Program-made: the position numbers and the translations under genes
Shown here: positions 1 to 10,009 of the stretch, piece after piece
Layout of the letters: every line of letters starts with the position of its first letter
Numbering within the stretch: position 1 is the first letter of the stretch
Notes under the pieces: generated by a model
The model's input: only the letters and a program-made list of their open reading frames with translations
Database searches by the model: none
What the model was told of the DNA's origin: nothing
Origin: Cycas panzhihuaensis
Lineage: Eukaryota > Cycadophyta
Direction of reading: 5' to 3'
DNA length: 64,000 nucleotides
Assembly: GCA_023213395.1 (NCBI GenBank)
Contig: CM041465.1
Coordinates: 138,701,741-138,765,740, forward strand

Positions 1-214
1 CCTTTGTCGATAAAGGGTCCCTTTTCCTAAGTTTGGTTTCTTAAAGATTTTTATCCTTTTAAATCATATTTTTTACCTTTCTCAAAGCTCAACTTCCATC
101 TCACATTTGTCAAAGACTTTGCAATTACTGAGTAAAACATTTTTTACTCACACTAGTAGTTATTCATCTCCTTTTTACAAGTTTTTTCTCATCTTTTAAG
201 GAATTTCACTATGT
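1..214. other. AT-rich sequence with no recognisable feature
   Basis: I see no coding similarity, LTR boundary or RNA gene here. It lies directly upstream of a gag relic on the + strand, so it could be the decayed leader of the same old element (RE1). That is inference from position only. Confidence 0.4.
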
Positions 215-636
215 TTTCTATGAATATTGTTGGCTATATTTTACCAAAATCACAGAAATTAGATAGGAAAAACTATGTATTTTGAAAATTTATGATTTCC
301 AATGTTTGAACCCTACATAGACTAAAAGGGGTTGTTGAAGGTGATAAGAAGCTAGATACTGAACCAATTTATGAACTTGGAAGTAGCTACTTGGGAGGAC
401 AGGAACCTTAGAGCACTGGCAATTATCAACACGTCAGTAATAGATGAGTTAATTATTCAAAATATACTTTACTCTTGTAAGACGTTTATGACTCCATATC
501 TCTTCATCTACAAAAATTGAAGGAGATGAGAGATAAACTTCTTGTTGTAGGGGAAACTATAAAGGATAAAGAACTAGTCAGTATCCCTCCGAAGAACCTG
601 CATGAGGGCTATCATATTTTTGTTGTTGGAAGATAA
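215..636 (+). pseudogene. Decayed copia gag relic (probably RE1)
   Basis: With several frame changes, the + strand reads as a gag capsid domain. It has KLDRKNYVFWKFMI near 255-300, matching the L-x-G-x-NY-x-x-W start of copia Gag. Further on it has LQKLKEMRDKLLVVGETIKDKELVSIPP near 515-600, matching the region before the LP-x-x-Y motif. Stops are frequent and no zinc knuckle follows, because an LTR begins at 637. Its strand and position fit the missing 5' part of the pol relic at 7433-9351; that link is inferred. Confidence 0.5.
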
Positions 637-1026
637 TGTTTAATGTATTTAGTTACGTATTAGGGTCATTAATGTGGTAGTCCTAAGTATTATGTAAAAG
701 TCTATGGGTCCACATATTATAATGTTGTTAAGTGAGTAGTTGAAAGGTTATTGGTCAGTTAGGAGGTGAAAAGTCAATGAGTATGTTAAAGGTCATTTGT
801 CCCACATGTAACTCACCTCATCTCATATGTTCCCACCTATGGTGTATAAATAGGTGAGAGAGGTAGAGTAGGATCATTGATTAAAGATGGAGTCCATTGT
901 GATATTGTGGTTGTTAAGACATAATGATGTAATCGTTTTCATTATGAGTTAATGTTATCATACTATGTTCATGATATTTGTTCTATTCTTCTTAAATATT
1001 GAATGATCTCTTTGAATATTTCAACA
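637..1026 (+). repeat. 5' LTR of RE2 (alpha family, 390 bp)
   Basis: It starts TGTTTAATG and ends TTCAACA, followed at once by a Met-tRNA primer-binding site. Its core (TTTGTCCCACATG, then CCCACCT, then a TATA box) aligns with the LTRs of RE7 and RE9, which lie on the other strand. The left edge is set by the TG and is less certain than the right edge. Confidence 0.7.
799..852 (+). promoter_or_regulatory. USE-like box plus TATA box in the RE2 LTR
   Basis: GTCCCACATGT at 799-809 matches 9 of 11 positions of the plant snRNA upstream sequence element (RTCCCACATCG). TATAAATA follows at 845-852, leaving 35 nt between the boxes. The alpha LTRs of RE7 and RE9 keep the same arrangement with 34 nt. 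The TATA role is a standard expectation for an LTR; the role of the upstream box is inference. Confidence 0.5.
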
Positions 1027-1038
1027 TGGTATCAGGGT
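1027..1038 (+). other. Primer-binding site of RE2
   Basis: TGGTATCAGGGT directly follows the LTR. It differs from the usual initiator Met-tRNA site TGGTATCAGAGC in the last three bases. Confidence 0.7.
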
Positions 1039-1298
1039 GGGTTGCTTGCCAAGCTTATCATTGTGCAGGTTCACCAAGTTATTGATGTGTGGAGGTGGCT
1101 TCGTAAAGTCGTGTGGTAGTTCGAAGTTCTTATCTTTGGTAGGTGAAACCCTAAGGTTATCTTTGTTCCAAGTTGTGCCAAGCATTGATGCAAGATAGAA
1201 TTATTTCCAAGTAATATGTTCACTCTTCTTGATTGAGAAGGAAGCTATGTGCTAGGGTTTATTCTAAGAAAAACTCAATTGATATGAATTCATGAAAT

Positions 1299-1720
1299 TT
1301 GCAGTCTGTGTGGTTGTCAGTGACACTCCCGAGTGACCTGGACCTCTGTGCTTCGTCCCGGCGGCTTCGTTCCTCACGCTCCTGTCTCAACACCCACCGT
1401 GAGCCTGCCGACCTGCAAACGTCCTCTGTGGCGCTTCTGTTTACTACCCGTGCTTCCTCTGAGGTTCCTTCGTGCGTGCGACCTCCGCGGCTCCAACCCC
1501 TACGGCCCGTGCGGCTCCAACTCCGGCTTTGTGTGGCTCACGGATTTGTCCCAGCATCGACGACTTCACATCTCCACGTGATAATCCTGCGGCACCCACA
1601 GACATACATCGCCCACGGTTTCTCGAGAAATCCGCCCTCGGATTTTATAGCCGCAATTCGACAAAAACGTCGCCACTGGTAAATACATTACCACCGCCGA
1701 TCTTTTTTTAAAAAATTTTG
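1299..1720. other. GC-rich patch of unknown origin
   Basis: Roughly 1310-1690 is clearly richer in G and C than the rest of the window and carries many CpG. Three + strand frames are open at once (up to 127 codons), as a GC-rich stretch allows by chance, so I do not call a protein. It lies where the RE2 leader ends and the RE3 leader begins. It could be a captured host fragment or the 5' leader of RE3: a short stretch near 1620-1680 weakly resembles the RE4 leader near 10690-10750. Confidence 0.4.
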
Positions 1721-2690
1721 CAATTCATATAGTTATAAACTCTATGATATAAGATTTAGAATATGCTTCAACATATTCTTCTTTTAATTTTTATTTAAAC
1801 TTTAACTTGTTAAGTTTAACCTTTTAAACTTTATTTTTTCATTGTAAGAGCTTTAAATTACATTATTTAGTGTGAAAATTACACCAAAGTACATAAAAAC
1901 ATTTGCAAATATCATTTTTGATATTTAAAATCACTACTCTAAAGTGATTTTACCATATTTCTTTTAAAAAAAATTACTCATTTTTTAATGGCATTAAGTT
2001 CTTTTAACTTATGTCATTAATTTTGAGTTAAAAAAGTGATATTTTCAAAGTCTCTCAAAGTGTGTTAATCACACTACTTTGTACAAAGTTATCAAGTGTA
2101 ATTTGGTGCTTCAAACACCATTATTTTGGCTTATTTTTAAGCCTAAATTTGTATCATTTAAAAGTTTTTTTCTCACTGGGTTCCCTGCTAGGTGACCCAT
2201 TCATAGTGAGAATCAACATCATCAAAAAGGATGAAAAATGATCAATAAAAAGAGGCAATTTTTGGGTGCGTAGGGATCAATTTTTCGATCCCAGGTGTTC
2301 TTTGTGGACTTGCTTCGTTATTGGTTTGATTGAAGGCATTAAATTGTTGTATTTACGCTGCTGTTTTACCTCTTTATAAGATTATTATTTGCACTTAGTT
2401 GCATTCCATGTTAATCAACGCAACTATATTGTAAATTGGAGCATTTTTTCGACAAAGTCTTTAGCAGCAATTAGGCCTTCACGCACACATTGTTCAGCAC
2501 TCAAATCAACCCGCTTTTTTCATTGAAACACTTAAGTGGGGAGGCTCGAAAAGAGTTCATACTCTGCCTCAAAGTGCCAATAACTTGGCCAATACTGATC
2601 TAGTTATCAGATTGAACGAACTTGCGAGCCAAGCCCTCCATTCCGTCCACAAATTTTTCAGTCTCATACTGATCTTTTGTTGGATATTGA
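1721..2690 (+). other. AT-rich probable leader of RE3
   Basis: No protein is visible. The stretch is T-rich like the leader of RE4 (10750-11420). Its end, near 2535-2570 (GAGGCTCGAAAAGAG followed by TCATACTCTGCCTC), resembles RE4 near 11467-11505. No LTR or primer-binding site of RE3 is present upstream, so the 5' end of RE3 has been lost. Confidence 0.4.
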
Positions 2691-2747
2691 GTGGAACTCA
2701 AGCGGCGTCAACTCAACAATTTTCAAGTTTCTGGTACTGCACTCAAA

Positions 2748-3600
2748 ATGGTGACTCAAATGCTAAATGCAAACACCATTAAATTGACAGGTGCTGAAAA
2801 TTATCTCACTTGGAAAAAGCAAGCAAAAAACCTGTTAATTATGAATGAATTGTGGGGTTATGTATCGGTAAATCGCCAAACCGTAACCCACTCACGACCG
2901 ATTAATCCTCAAAATTTGATTCCAGCAAATCTTGTTGCGTTAGCTTCTTTTAAAGCTAAAGATAAGGTTGCACTCACTTTTATTCATCCGATCGGTGATA
3001 ATGTTGATCAGAATATTGAATCTGCTACAACTTCATAAATTGCTTGGAATATAATCGTTTCATTGTATGGACGAAAATATGATGCACGAATTGTGATGTA
3101 TAAATCAAACTTATTCAGTTTGAAATATGTTGCTCCAATGGCAACTTACTTATCATCAATTAAGGCTATCAGTAATCAACTGACAGCACTTGGCAAACCA
3201 GTCACAAACGAAGACCTGGTTACTGCAACAATTCATGCTTTGCCCAAAGAATACAATAGTTTTATTTCTGACATTTCACGAAATGGAACTTTGTCGATTC
3301 TAACTTTTAATGAGTTAGAACGTTTATTGCTGCAAGAAGAAGAGATTTATTCGCGGCAAGATGAAGCAAGCACGTCTGGTGCTTTCTCCATGAAGTTTAA
3401 ATCTAAGTAGTAATTCCAGCCCAAGCAGAACTTTCAGAAACAATTTGCCAGTCTTAACATTAAATCTAAGACTATTGTCTGTCATTACTATGGCAAAGTT
3501 GGCCACATTCATCCTGACTGTCGAAAACGTCAATATGACTTGCAACAACCTCAGTAGCAAATTCAACCAATGAATTTTAAATCGTGACAGCAATGAATCG
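2748..3600 (+). pseudogene. gag: RE3 gag (broken)
   Basis: Gag would form the particle that packages element RNA. The most likely start is the Met at 2748, because the next residues (VTQMLNANTIKLTGAENYLTW) match the RE4 Gag start (MLNAYTINLNGQDNF). The capsid region is read to about 3410, including LPKEYNSFISDI. In-frame stops lie at 3036 (TAA), 3408 (TAG) and about 3556. The zinc knuckle near 3480-3525 reads CHYYGKVGHIHPDC, with its second Cys replaced by Tyr. After it a frame change leads into the protease frame. Confidence 0.8.
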
Positions 3601-5297
3601 AGCAACATCAAGAACGGCAAGACAACAAAGACCAACTCGAGGTGCATTCCGAGGTGGTCGACAACGAAGGACAAATCGCGGTGCTTTTCAAGGCCACACA
3701 GCTCAACATGATCTAAGTGAAATGACCTTTTTTGCATATAGTGGCAGTCACAATGACAATACTGGGATCATCGACTCTGGTGCATCACATCACATGACAG
3801 GTGATGCAAATATATTGTCAAACTTTAAACAATGTCAGGGAGAAACAGTGACATTTGGGAACAATGCCACTGTTGAATTAGCAAGTGTAGGTCAAATTAC
3901 ACCCCTTGATGAACATTCTGCATTTCCTAATGGAAATGTTTTCCTAGTTCTTGGAATGCCTAAAAACTTACTTTCTGTTAGTCAACTTGATAAGCAGCAG
4001 ATGAGTGTGCTCTTTAAAGACAAAAAGTGTATCATCAGGAACAAAGACAATCAGATTGTTGCAGTTGGTTATGAAGATCGTGGCCTCTACAAATTAGGCA
4101 CAACATCTGGATCTTCACATGCATGTCTCCTATTCTGTACATAAAACTCAATTGTTGCATGAAAGACTTGGACATCTGAATCTTGACAACATCAGGGAGA
4201 TGTTCAGAAACAATTTGGTTTATGGCTTACCCAAAATTTTTGGGGGTAACTGCCTTTGCGAATATTGTCTTATAGGGAAGCAACATCGAGAACCTTTTGA
4301 GAAAGGTAAGGCCTGGAGAGCACGACATTCACTTCAACTTGTACATTCTGACATTTCTGGTCCTATGACCACTCAATCTCATAGAGGATTATCATTCTTC
4401 ATGACATTCATTGATGATTTCTCACATAAAGTGTGGGTCTACTTTCTAAAACATAAGTCAGGAGCTTTGAACAAGTTTAAGGAATTTAAACTTGCTGTTG
4501 AAAATGAATCAGACATGCGGATCAAAATACTCTGTACAGATAATGGTGGATAGTATACGTCCAAGGACTTTAGTCAATTCTGTATTCAAAATGGCATCAA
4601 AAGCCAATTTTCTGCCCCTTACACACCATAGCAAAATGGTGTAGCAAAAAGAATGAACAGAACCTTGGTCAGTCGAGCAAAAGCTATGATCCATGCCAAA
4701 GGTCTCTCATTATCATATTGGTCAAAAGCTCTACTTACTGCTGCATACTTGTCAAATCGCAGCTCAACTTCTACACTTTTGGGTATGACACCCGAGGAGG
4801 CCTGGACTCGCCAGAAACCAACGGTTAGTCATTTACGAACCTTTGGATGCACGACCTATATGAACATTAATCAAGAGCAACGTCGAAAATTTGACGACAA
4901 AAGTCTCAAATGCATCTTTGTAAGATATGCTCCTAGCACTAAAGCATATCGCTTATTTGATCCTCTTACCAAAAAGATGCATACTTCACGCGATGTTGTC
5001 TTTGCAGAAGACAATAGGGAGATCGACATCAGCATTCCTTCTCTTTCCCTTAACAAAGGCAAAGCCATTCTTAAAGAATCGATTCCTTCCTCTTCCTCAA
5101 CACCTTGTACTTCATCTGCACCAGCTGCTTCTTCTTCCTCCTCATGTTCCTTAGTGCCTTCATTGAATCCTTCTTCTTCTTCTTCAGAGGTTCAGCAATC
5201 ACCTCCAACACAGGACCATGAAGCTACATCGTCGAAGAAGCTACCCAAATGGTATATACAAACTATTGCAGATTCACAGATTGTTGAAGGAAAATGA
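3584..5297 (+). pseudogene. pol: RE3 protease and integrase (broken)
   Basis: It begins with an Arg/Gly-rich Gag tail. The protease active site follows: IIDSGASHHMTG (about 3767-3800) has an intact DSG. The pre-integrase domain is MSVLF...LGHLNLDNI with a C-x-x-C pair (CEYCLIGKQH, about 4255-4285). The frame changes near 4120-4145. The core has HSDISGP (first Asp) and TDNGG (second Asp), then stops at 4551 (TAG) and in TP-stop-QNG (about 4630). The catalytic Glu is changed to Lys in GVAKRMNRT. A Ser-rich linker leads to KLPKWY at the end. Confidence 0.85.
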
Positions 5298-6790
5298 CCA
5301 TCCACAATGTGGCCCTCGTCCACTATCAATTACGCACTTATGGCTGAAGTGCTTACTGCTCCTAAGCCTTCCACTTTTGAGGAGGCATGTAAAAACGAAA
5401 AGTGGCAGGCTGCCATGGATGACGAGATCCACTCCATTTACCAGAATGACACATGGGACTTAGTTGAGTTACCATATGGAAAACAAGCCATCAGTTGTAA
5501 GTGGATCTATAAACTCAAGTATAAGTCTGATGGTACTATTGAGCGACATAAGGCTCACCTCGTTGCTAAAGGCTTCAAACAGCAAGAAGGCATTGACTAC
5601 ACCGAGACTTTTGCACCAGTTGCCAATATGAATACTATCAGGATTGTTATGGCCTTAGCTGCCCAATGCAAATGGCCATTATATCAAATGGATGTCAAAA
5701 GCGCCTTTCTCAACGGCGATTTGACTGAGAAGGTCTATCTGGAACAACCTCTTGGATATATTTCTGTCGACAATGAACATCTTGTCTGTTGCCTTAAAAA
5801 GGCCTTGCATGGTCTCAAACAGGCACCACGTGCTTGGTATTCAAAGATCGATGACTACTTTTTGCAGCACAATTTTCATCAATCCACATCAGATTCGAAC
5901 CTGTATATCAAGGTTCAAAACCAGCACATCACAATTATTGTTCTTTATTTTGATGATTTAATTATCACAGGCAATGATGTAAATCTGATTAAGCGTCTCC
6001 AAAGGGACTTGAAAAGAAGTTTTGAGATGACAGATCTCGGACTTCTTCACTATTTTCTTGGCATGGAAGTGTGGCAGCGGCCAGGTCACATCTTTATTTC
6101 TCAAGCCAAGTATACACGGAACATCTTGCAGCGATTCAGAATGGAAGACTGCAAACCTTCACCGACGCCCATGGAGACAGGTACAAAATGTCGATGAATG
6201 AAGAAGGAAAACCTGTTGATTCCACCCTTTTCAGGCAACTAATGGGTAGTCTCATCTATTTGACTAACACTAGACCTAATATTTCATATGCGGTTGGAAT
6301 ATGTTCCAGATATATGATCAGCCCCAATCAGTGACATTGAAATGCTGCAAAACGCATCCTCAGATACCTTAAAGGTACTTTGCAATATGGACTTCAGTAC
6401 ACACGCAATGAGAATTTCACATTGGAAGGATTCTCAGATTTAGATTGGGTTGGATGCCAAGATAGCCGAAAATCCACCTCAGGGTATTGTTTCAACCTTG
6501 GGTTAGCTATTGTTTCATGGAGTTGCAAAAAGCAACCAAATGTTACGCTTTCCTCTCAAGCGAGAATACAAAATTTGTTGTCAAGACATGTGAGGCTATT
6601 TGGCTCGAGATTCTTGAAGAGCTTGGACTTGAGCAAACACTCCCAACACCATTGTATTGTGACAATCAGAGTGTTATCAAGATTGTCAAAAATCTGGTAT
6701 TTCACGCTCGCACCAAACATATTGAGGTCCATCACCATTTCATCAAAGAACATGTGCAGCAAGGTAAGATCGACCTCGTCTACTAGCCGA
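5298..6790 (+). pseudogene. pol: RE3 reverse transcriptase and RNase H (broken)
   Basis: The RT frame is open from 5307 to 6197 (296 aa): EEACKNEKWQAAMDDEI, KARL-like KAHLVAKGFKQ, DVKSAFLNGDL, LKQAPRAWY. The catalytic box reads LYFDDLI where most copia elements have YVDD. After a frameshift near 6170-6190 come GSLIYLTNTRP and, after a stop near 6332, the RNase H part: EGFSDLDW with its Asp, SGYCFNLG, YCDNQSV, ARTKHIEVHHHF and a decayed IADIFTKPLG end near 6800-6830. Confidence 0.85.
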
Positions 6791-6888
6791 CCGATCATTA
6801 GCTAGCCGACATCTTCACCAAGCCACTTGGGAAAGAGAAGTTCGAGCATTTCAGAAGCCGCCTTGGCATTCAACTTAATGTTGTATCC

Positions 6889-6900
6889 ATTCAGGGGGAG
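6889..6900 (+). other. Polypurine tract of RE3
   Basis: A GGGGGAG tract lies immediately before the 3' LTR (TGTTAGAACC at 6901). It is the expected primer for second-strand DNA synthesis. Confidence 0.75.
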
Positions 6901-7432
6901 TGTTAGAACCTTCATTCCTAGCATTAAGTCTTGACCTTGTGTATTTATATTTTTGTCACTTTAGGCCCTTAATCCTAAAGTGTCATTTGTTGCATTATAA
7001 AATTGTCTTTTGTCTTGTAGTGACTTTCCTCACGTGTTTGTGGAAAGTCAACTTTTGTGGGCTCTAACTTTATCCTTGGAGATAGTAGAGTCCTAATCAG
7101 ATTTGACTCCTAGTCTTGATCAGTGACGTGTTGAGATCTTGATCATCCATTCTCCTTTATAAGGAGCCCTATTCTCATGTTTTGGCATGTAGTATTTAGT
7201 GTAAGAGTTATGCTGCTGTAAGTGTTTCTTGTAGATGAAGTGTTGAGAGTAATTCTACTTCATGCTTGTATGTTGAGATAGGTTGAGTTGAGGTTCAATA
7301 CTTCTCCCTATCATCTTTCATTTTGTACTACATCATTTCTTTAATCTAAGTCTATTGTCCTTCACATTTCGATGTCCTCTCTAACTTCTCAATAGATTCC
7401 GGTTCTTGTGTTGTCTCCATTTACGTCTATCA
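6901..7432 (+). repeat. 3' LTR of RE3 (532 bp)
   Basis: It runs from TGTTAGAACCTTC to GTCTATCA. It aligns along its length with both LTRs of RE16 (59283-59816 and 62064-62599, opposite strand). A TATA-like box (CTTTATAAGGAG) lies near 7154-7165. The end was placed by this alignment and by the return of RE1 protease similarity directly after it. Confidence 0.8.
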
Positions 7433-9351
7433 ATGACAATAGTCAACACCAACCTATTGGATGTGGCACTATAAGCATTCATCGACCTAAGTGGGTGATA
7501 TTCAAGGTTTCAAATGTTCTTCTTGTACCCTATTTCAAGCACAAATTGTTTTCTGTCTACTGTATCACAAGGTAGAAAATTAAAGTAGAATTCAATGAGT
7601 CAAAGTGTTTGATGAAGAAAGATGGCATTACAATCGCCCAAGGTATTCAAAAGAATAGAGTTATAAATTCTCTAGAACATATGACCATAAATTTGTTGCA
7701 TGTAATTCTATTGAATCTTTATGGCATGACCATTATGGTCATTTGAACTACTCTAGTCTTCAACTTACGAATAGATTAAAAATGATGGATGATCTACTAT
7801 TAGTGAAAAGTTTGACAAAGTTTATGAAGCATGTGCACTTGGGAAACAATACTAAGAACCTTCTTAAGGATCCAGGTGGCAAGCTAAAGAAAAGTTAGAA
7901 TTTGTTCACTCTAACTTAAATGGACCTATTTCACTAGCTTCATATGGAGGACAACATCTCATCACTTTCATTGATGATTTTACCACAAAATATTAGGGGT
8001 ATCTTCTTGAGCATAAACCAAATGCTATTGCAAAGGTTAAAGAGTCCAAGGTCGAAGCTGAAAATGTTCCTAACAAAAAGATTAAGATTGTGGAGAGCAA
8101 TAGTGGAGGTGAGTATCTATCTATAGAATTCACCAACTACAACAAAAGCCATGGGATAAAGCATTAGTTCACAACAACATACACTCCATAACATAATGGT
8201 ATAGCTGAGTGGAAGAATTGTACCATTCTTGAAATGGCGCGATGTATGATGAAGGCCAAAGATGTTTCTAAAGGTCTTTGAGGAGAAATTGTCCATACAG
8301 TTGTATTTGTTAAACATAAGTCCTATCAAGGCAATTCAAAAAACAACTCCTGCAGAATCCTAGATTGGTCTAAAACCTTCTATTGCTTATCTTCACATTT
8401 TTGGATGTATAGCCTATGCATGTCCCTAATGAAAAAAGGCACAAACTTGATCACCAGGGTAAGAAATGTATTCTTATGGGGTATAGCTTGACATCTAAGG
8501 CATAGGGTCTTCACACACTAAGAAGAAAATCATTCTTAGTAGAGATGTTTTAATTGAAGAAATTGATGAGGTTGATCAGATCATTGTAACTATTGTAGAT
8601 AATGAAAAACAAAAAGCAAAGAAATTAAAAGGATTGAAGAAAGTGAAATAAATCATGATGAAGCTTCTACTTCATTTTCTCCTCCCTCTTTATAAAAAAA
8701 ATTGCCTAAATGGTATCTACAAATCATCAAAGATTCTAGAGTTATGAATCTTAACTGGGGCACTCAAACTAGGAGTAAAACCAACTTTGCCTTAATGTCA
8801 AATATTTTAAGCACTAATGAACCACAGTCATTTCATGAAGCCAAGGATTTGGCTCAATTGCAAGTAGCCATGAACGAAGAATATGACTCTATCATTAAGA
8901 ATGAGACTTGGGATCTTGTTGAGTTACCTCTTGGCAAGAAAGACATTGGTTGTAGATGGGCATATTGAGTTGAGCATCGATTAGATGGTGCTATAGAAAG
9001 ATACAAAACTTGACTTGTTGCAAAAGGCTTTGCTCAAACAACAAAAATTGACTTTGAGGAGACTTTCGCACCAATAGTAAAATATTACTACTATTCGCAT
9101 GTTAATGTATCTCGTAGCTCAATTTGGTTGGAAACTTTGTGAGGAATGCTTTTTTGAATGGCATTCTTGATGAAAAGACCTTTATGAAACACTTGAAGGG
9201 TTTGAAAAAGTTAGACATGAACAGCTTATTTGTAGATTGAAGAAAGCTCTTTACAAGCTTAAATAGACACCAAGGGCATGTTATTCACACATTGATGATC
9301 ACTTTATATTTCTTGGATTCACTAAATGTGAATTAGATGACAGCTTGTATG
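7433..9351 (+). pseudogene. pol: RE1: very old copia pol relic
   Basis: A decayed polyprotein can be followed through many stops and frame changes. The protease end has CGTISIHRP and NVLLVPYFKHKLFSV (7445-7560). The integrase has FVHSNLNGP, HLITFIDDF, ESNSGGEYLS and GIAEWKNCTILEMARCM (7895-8250). The RT start is LPKWYLQIIKDSR, then MNEEYDSIIKNETWDLVELPLGKKDIGC (8700-8960) and LVAKGFAQT. It ends at DDSLYV, where the RE4 LTR begins. It is the most decayed pol in the left half, in line with being the host of the nest. Confidence 0.8.
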
Positions 9352-9996
9352 TGTTAAAACCTTTATGTTTACATGTTAAGTATTGTACTTTATATTGTAT
9401 CATTGATGTATTTTATGTTGAGGCGACTTATCACCTAATGTGATAAAGTACACACCCAGATTTGTTCTAGTGACATGATGTTGTAATTTAAGGGTCAATA
9501 TACCCTCATGTACTTTTGCTCACAAAGAGAGTCCAAAGGGCACTTGTCCCACATGCAAAGGGCATTGCTTGGATGTTTGACACTTGTCAAACATCCAACC
9601 ACCCAAGGTCCTCCTTCACATCTATATAAGGAGGTCAAACCTCATGTATCAAATGAAGTGAGTGAGTATTGTATTGTTATGCTGCTAGTTTGAATCCAAG
9701 TCAATCTTGTTTATTGTGGAGTAAGGATAAATTCCTTCTCCATATTTTGTGTCTATCTTATGCTTGAGTTCATCCTGCTTCTTGTTTATTTTAGAGTAAG
9801 GATAAATTCCTTCTCCATATTTTGTGTCTATCTTATGCTTGAGTTCATCCTGCTTCATACTTGCTTAGGTGCTCATATTCTTAGTTGCTTAGTGTAGATG
9901 TTAATCATCTCCTTATGCTAACTAACTCCTCTTCATAAGATCCTAAGAGTTGTGCTCATCATCTATTGGTGTGGAGGTTGAATGCCATCTTCAACA
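9352..9996 (+). repeat. 5' LTR of RE4 (645 bp) with internal 75 bp duplication
   Basis: It runs from TGTTAAAACC to TTCAACA and inserts in an RT codon stretch of RE1. It contains CTTGTCCCACATGC near 9546-9559 and TATATAAGGAGG near 9624-9635. A 75 bp unit starting CTTGTTTATT is duplicated in tandem at 9706-9780 and 9781-9855. The RE15 LTR (560 bp) lacks this duplication. Confidence 0.8.
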
Positions 9997-9998
9997 TT

Positions 9999-10009
9999 TG
10001 GTATCAAAG
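9999..10009 (+). other. Primer-binding site of RE4
   Basis: TGGTATCAAAG lies two bases past the LTR end. It is the initiator Met-tRNA site with G to A at the ninth base. RE8 has the same variant. Confidence 0.7.

Larger units (their letters stand above)
637..1298 (+). mobile_element. RE2: 5' part of an alpha-family non-autonomous LTR element
   Basis: It consists of a 5' LTR (637-1026), a primer-binding site (1027-1038) and about 260 bp of leader. The leader matches the leader of RE7 read on the minus strand from 20184 downward: both share CCAAG after a GCAGGTTC/GTAGGTTC stretch, GAGGTGGCT, and GTGCCAAG followed by GTTGATGC or CATTGATGC. No gag, pol or 3' LTR is seen. The match fades near 1290-1300, where a GC-rich patch starts. 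The 3' end is therefore missing or was replaced by RE3. Confidence 0.65.
2691..7432 (+). mobile_element. RE3: 5'-truncated Ty1/copia retrotransposon
   Basis: It has gag, protease, integrase, RT and RNase H in copia order, then a polypurine tract and a 532 bp 3' LTR. The 5' LTR and primer-binding site are absent. Its LTR and RNase H closely match those of RE16 on the other strand, so both belong to one family. Pol similarity resumes in RE1 directly after 7432, showing that RE3 was inserted in RE1. Several stops and frameshifts make it inactive. Confidence 0.85.

Noticed and set aside
1299-1711. Overlapping + strand frames of 127, 82 and 79 codons
   Set aside because: Three frames are open at once in a GC-rich patch, and none has a recognisable domain or codon pattern. 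I describe the patch but call no protein.
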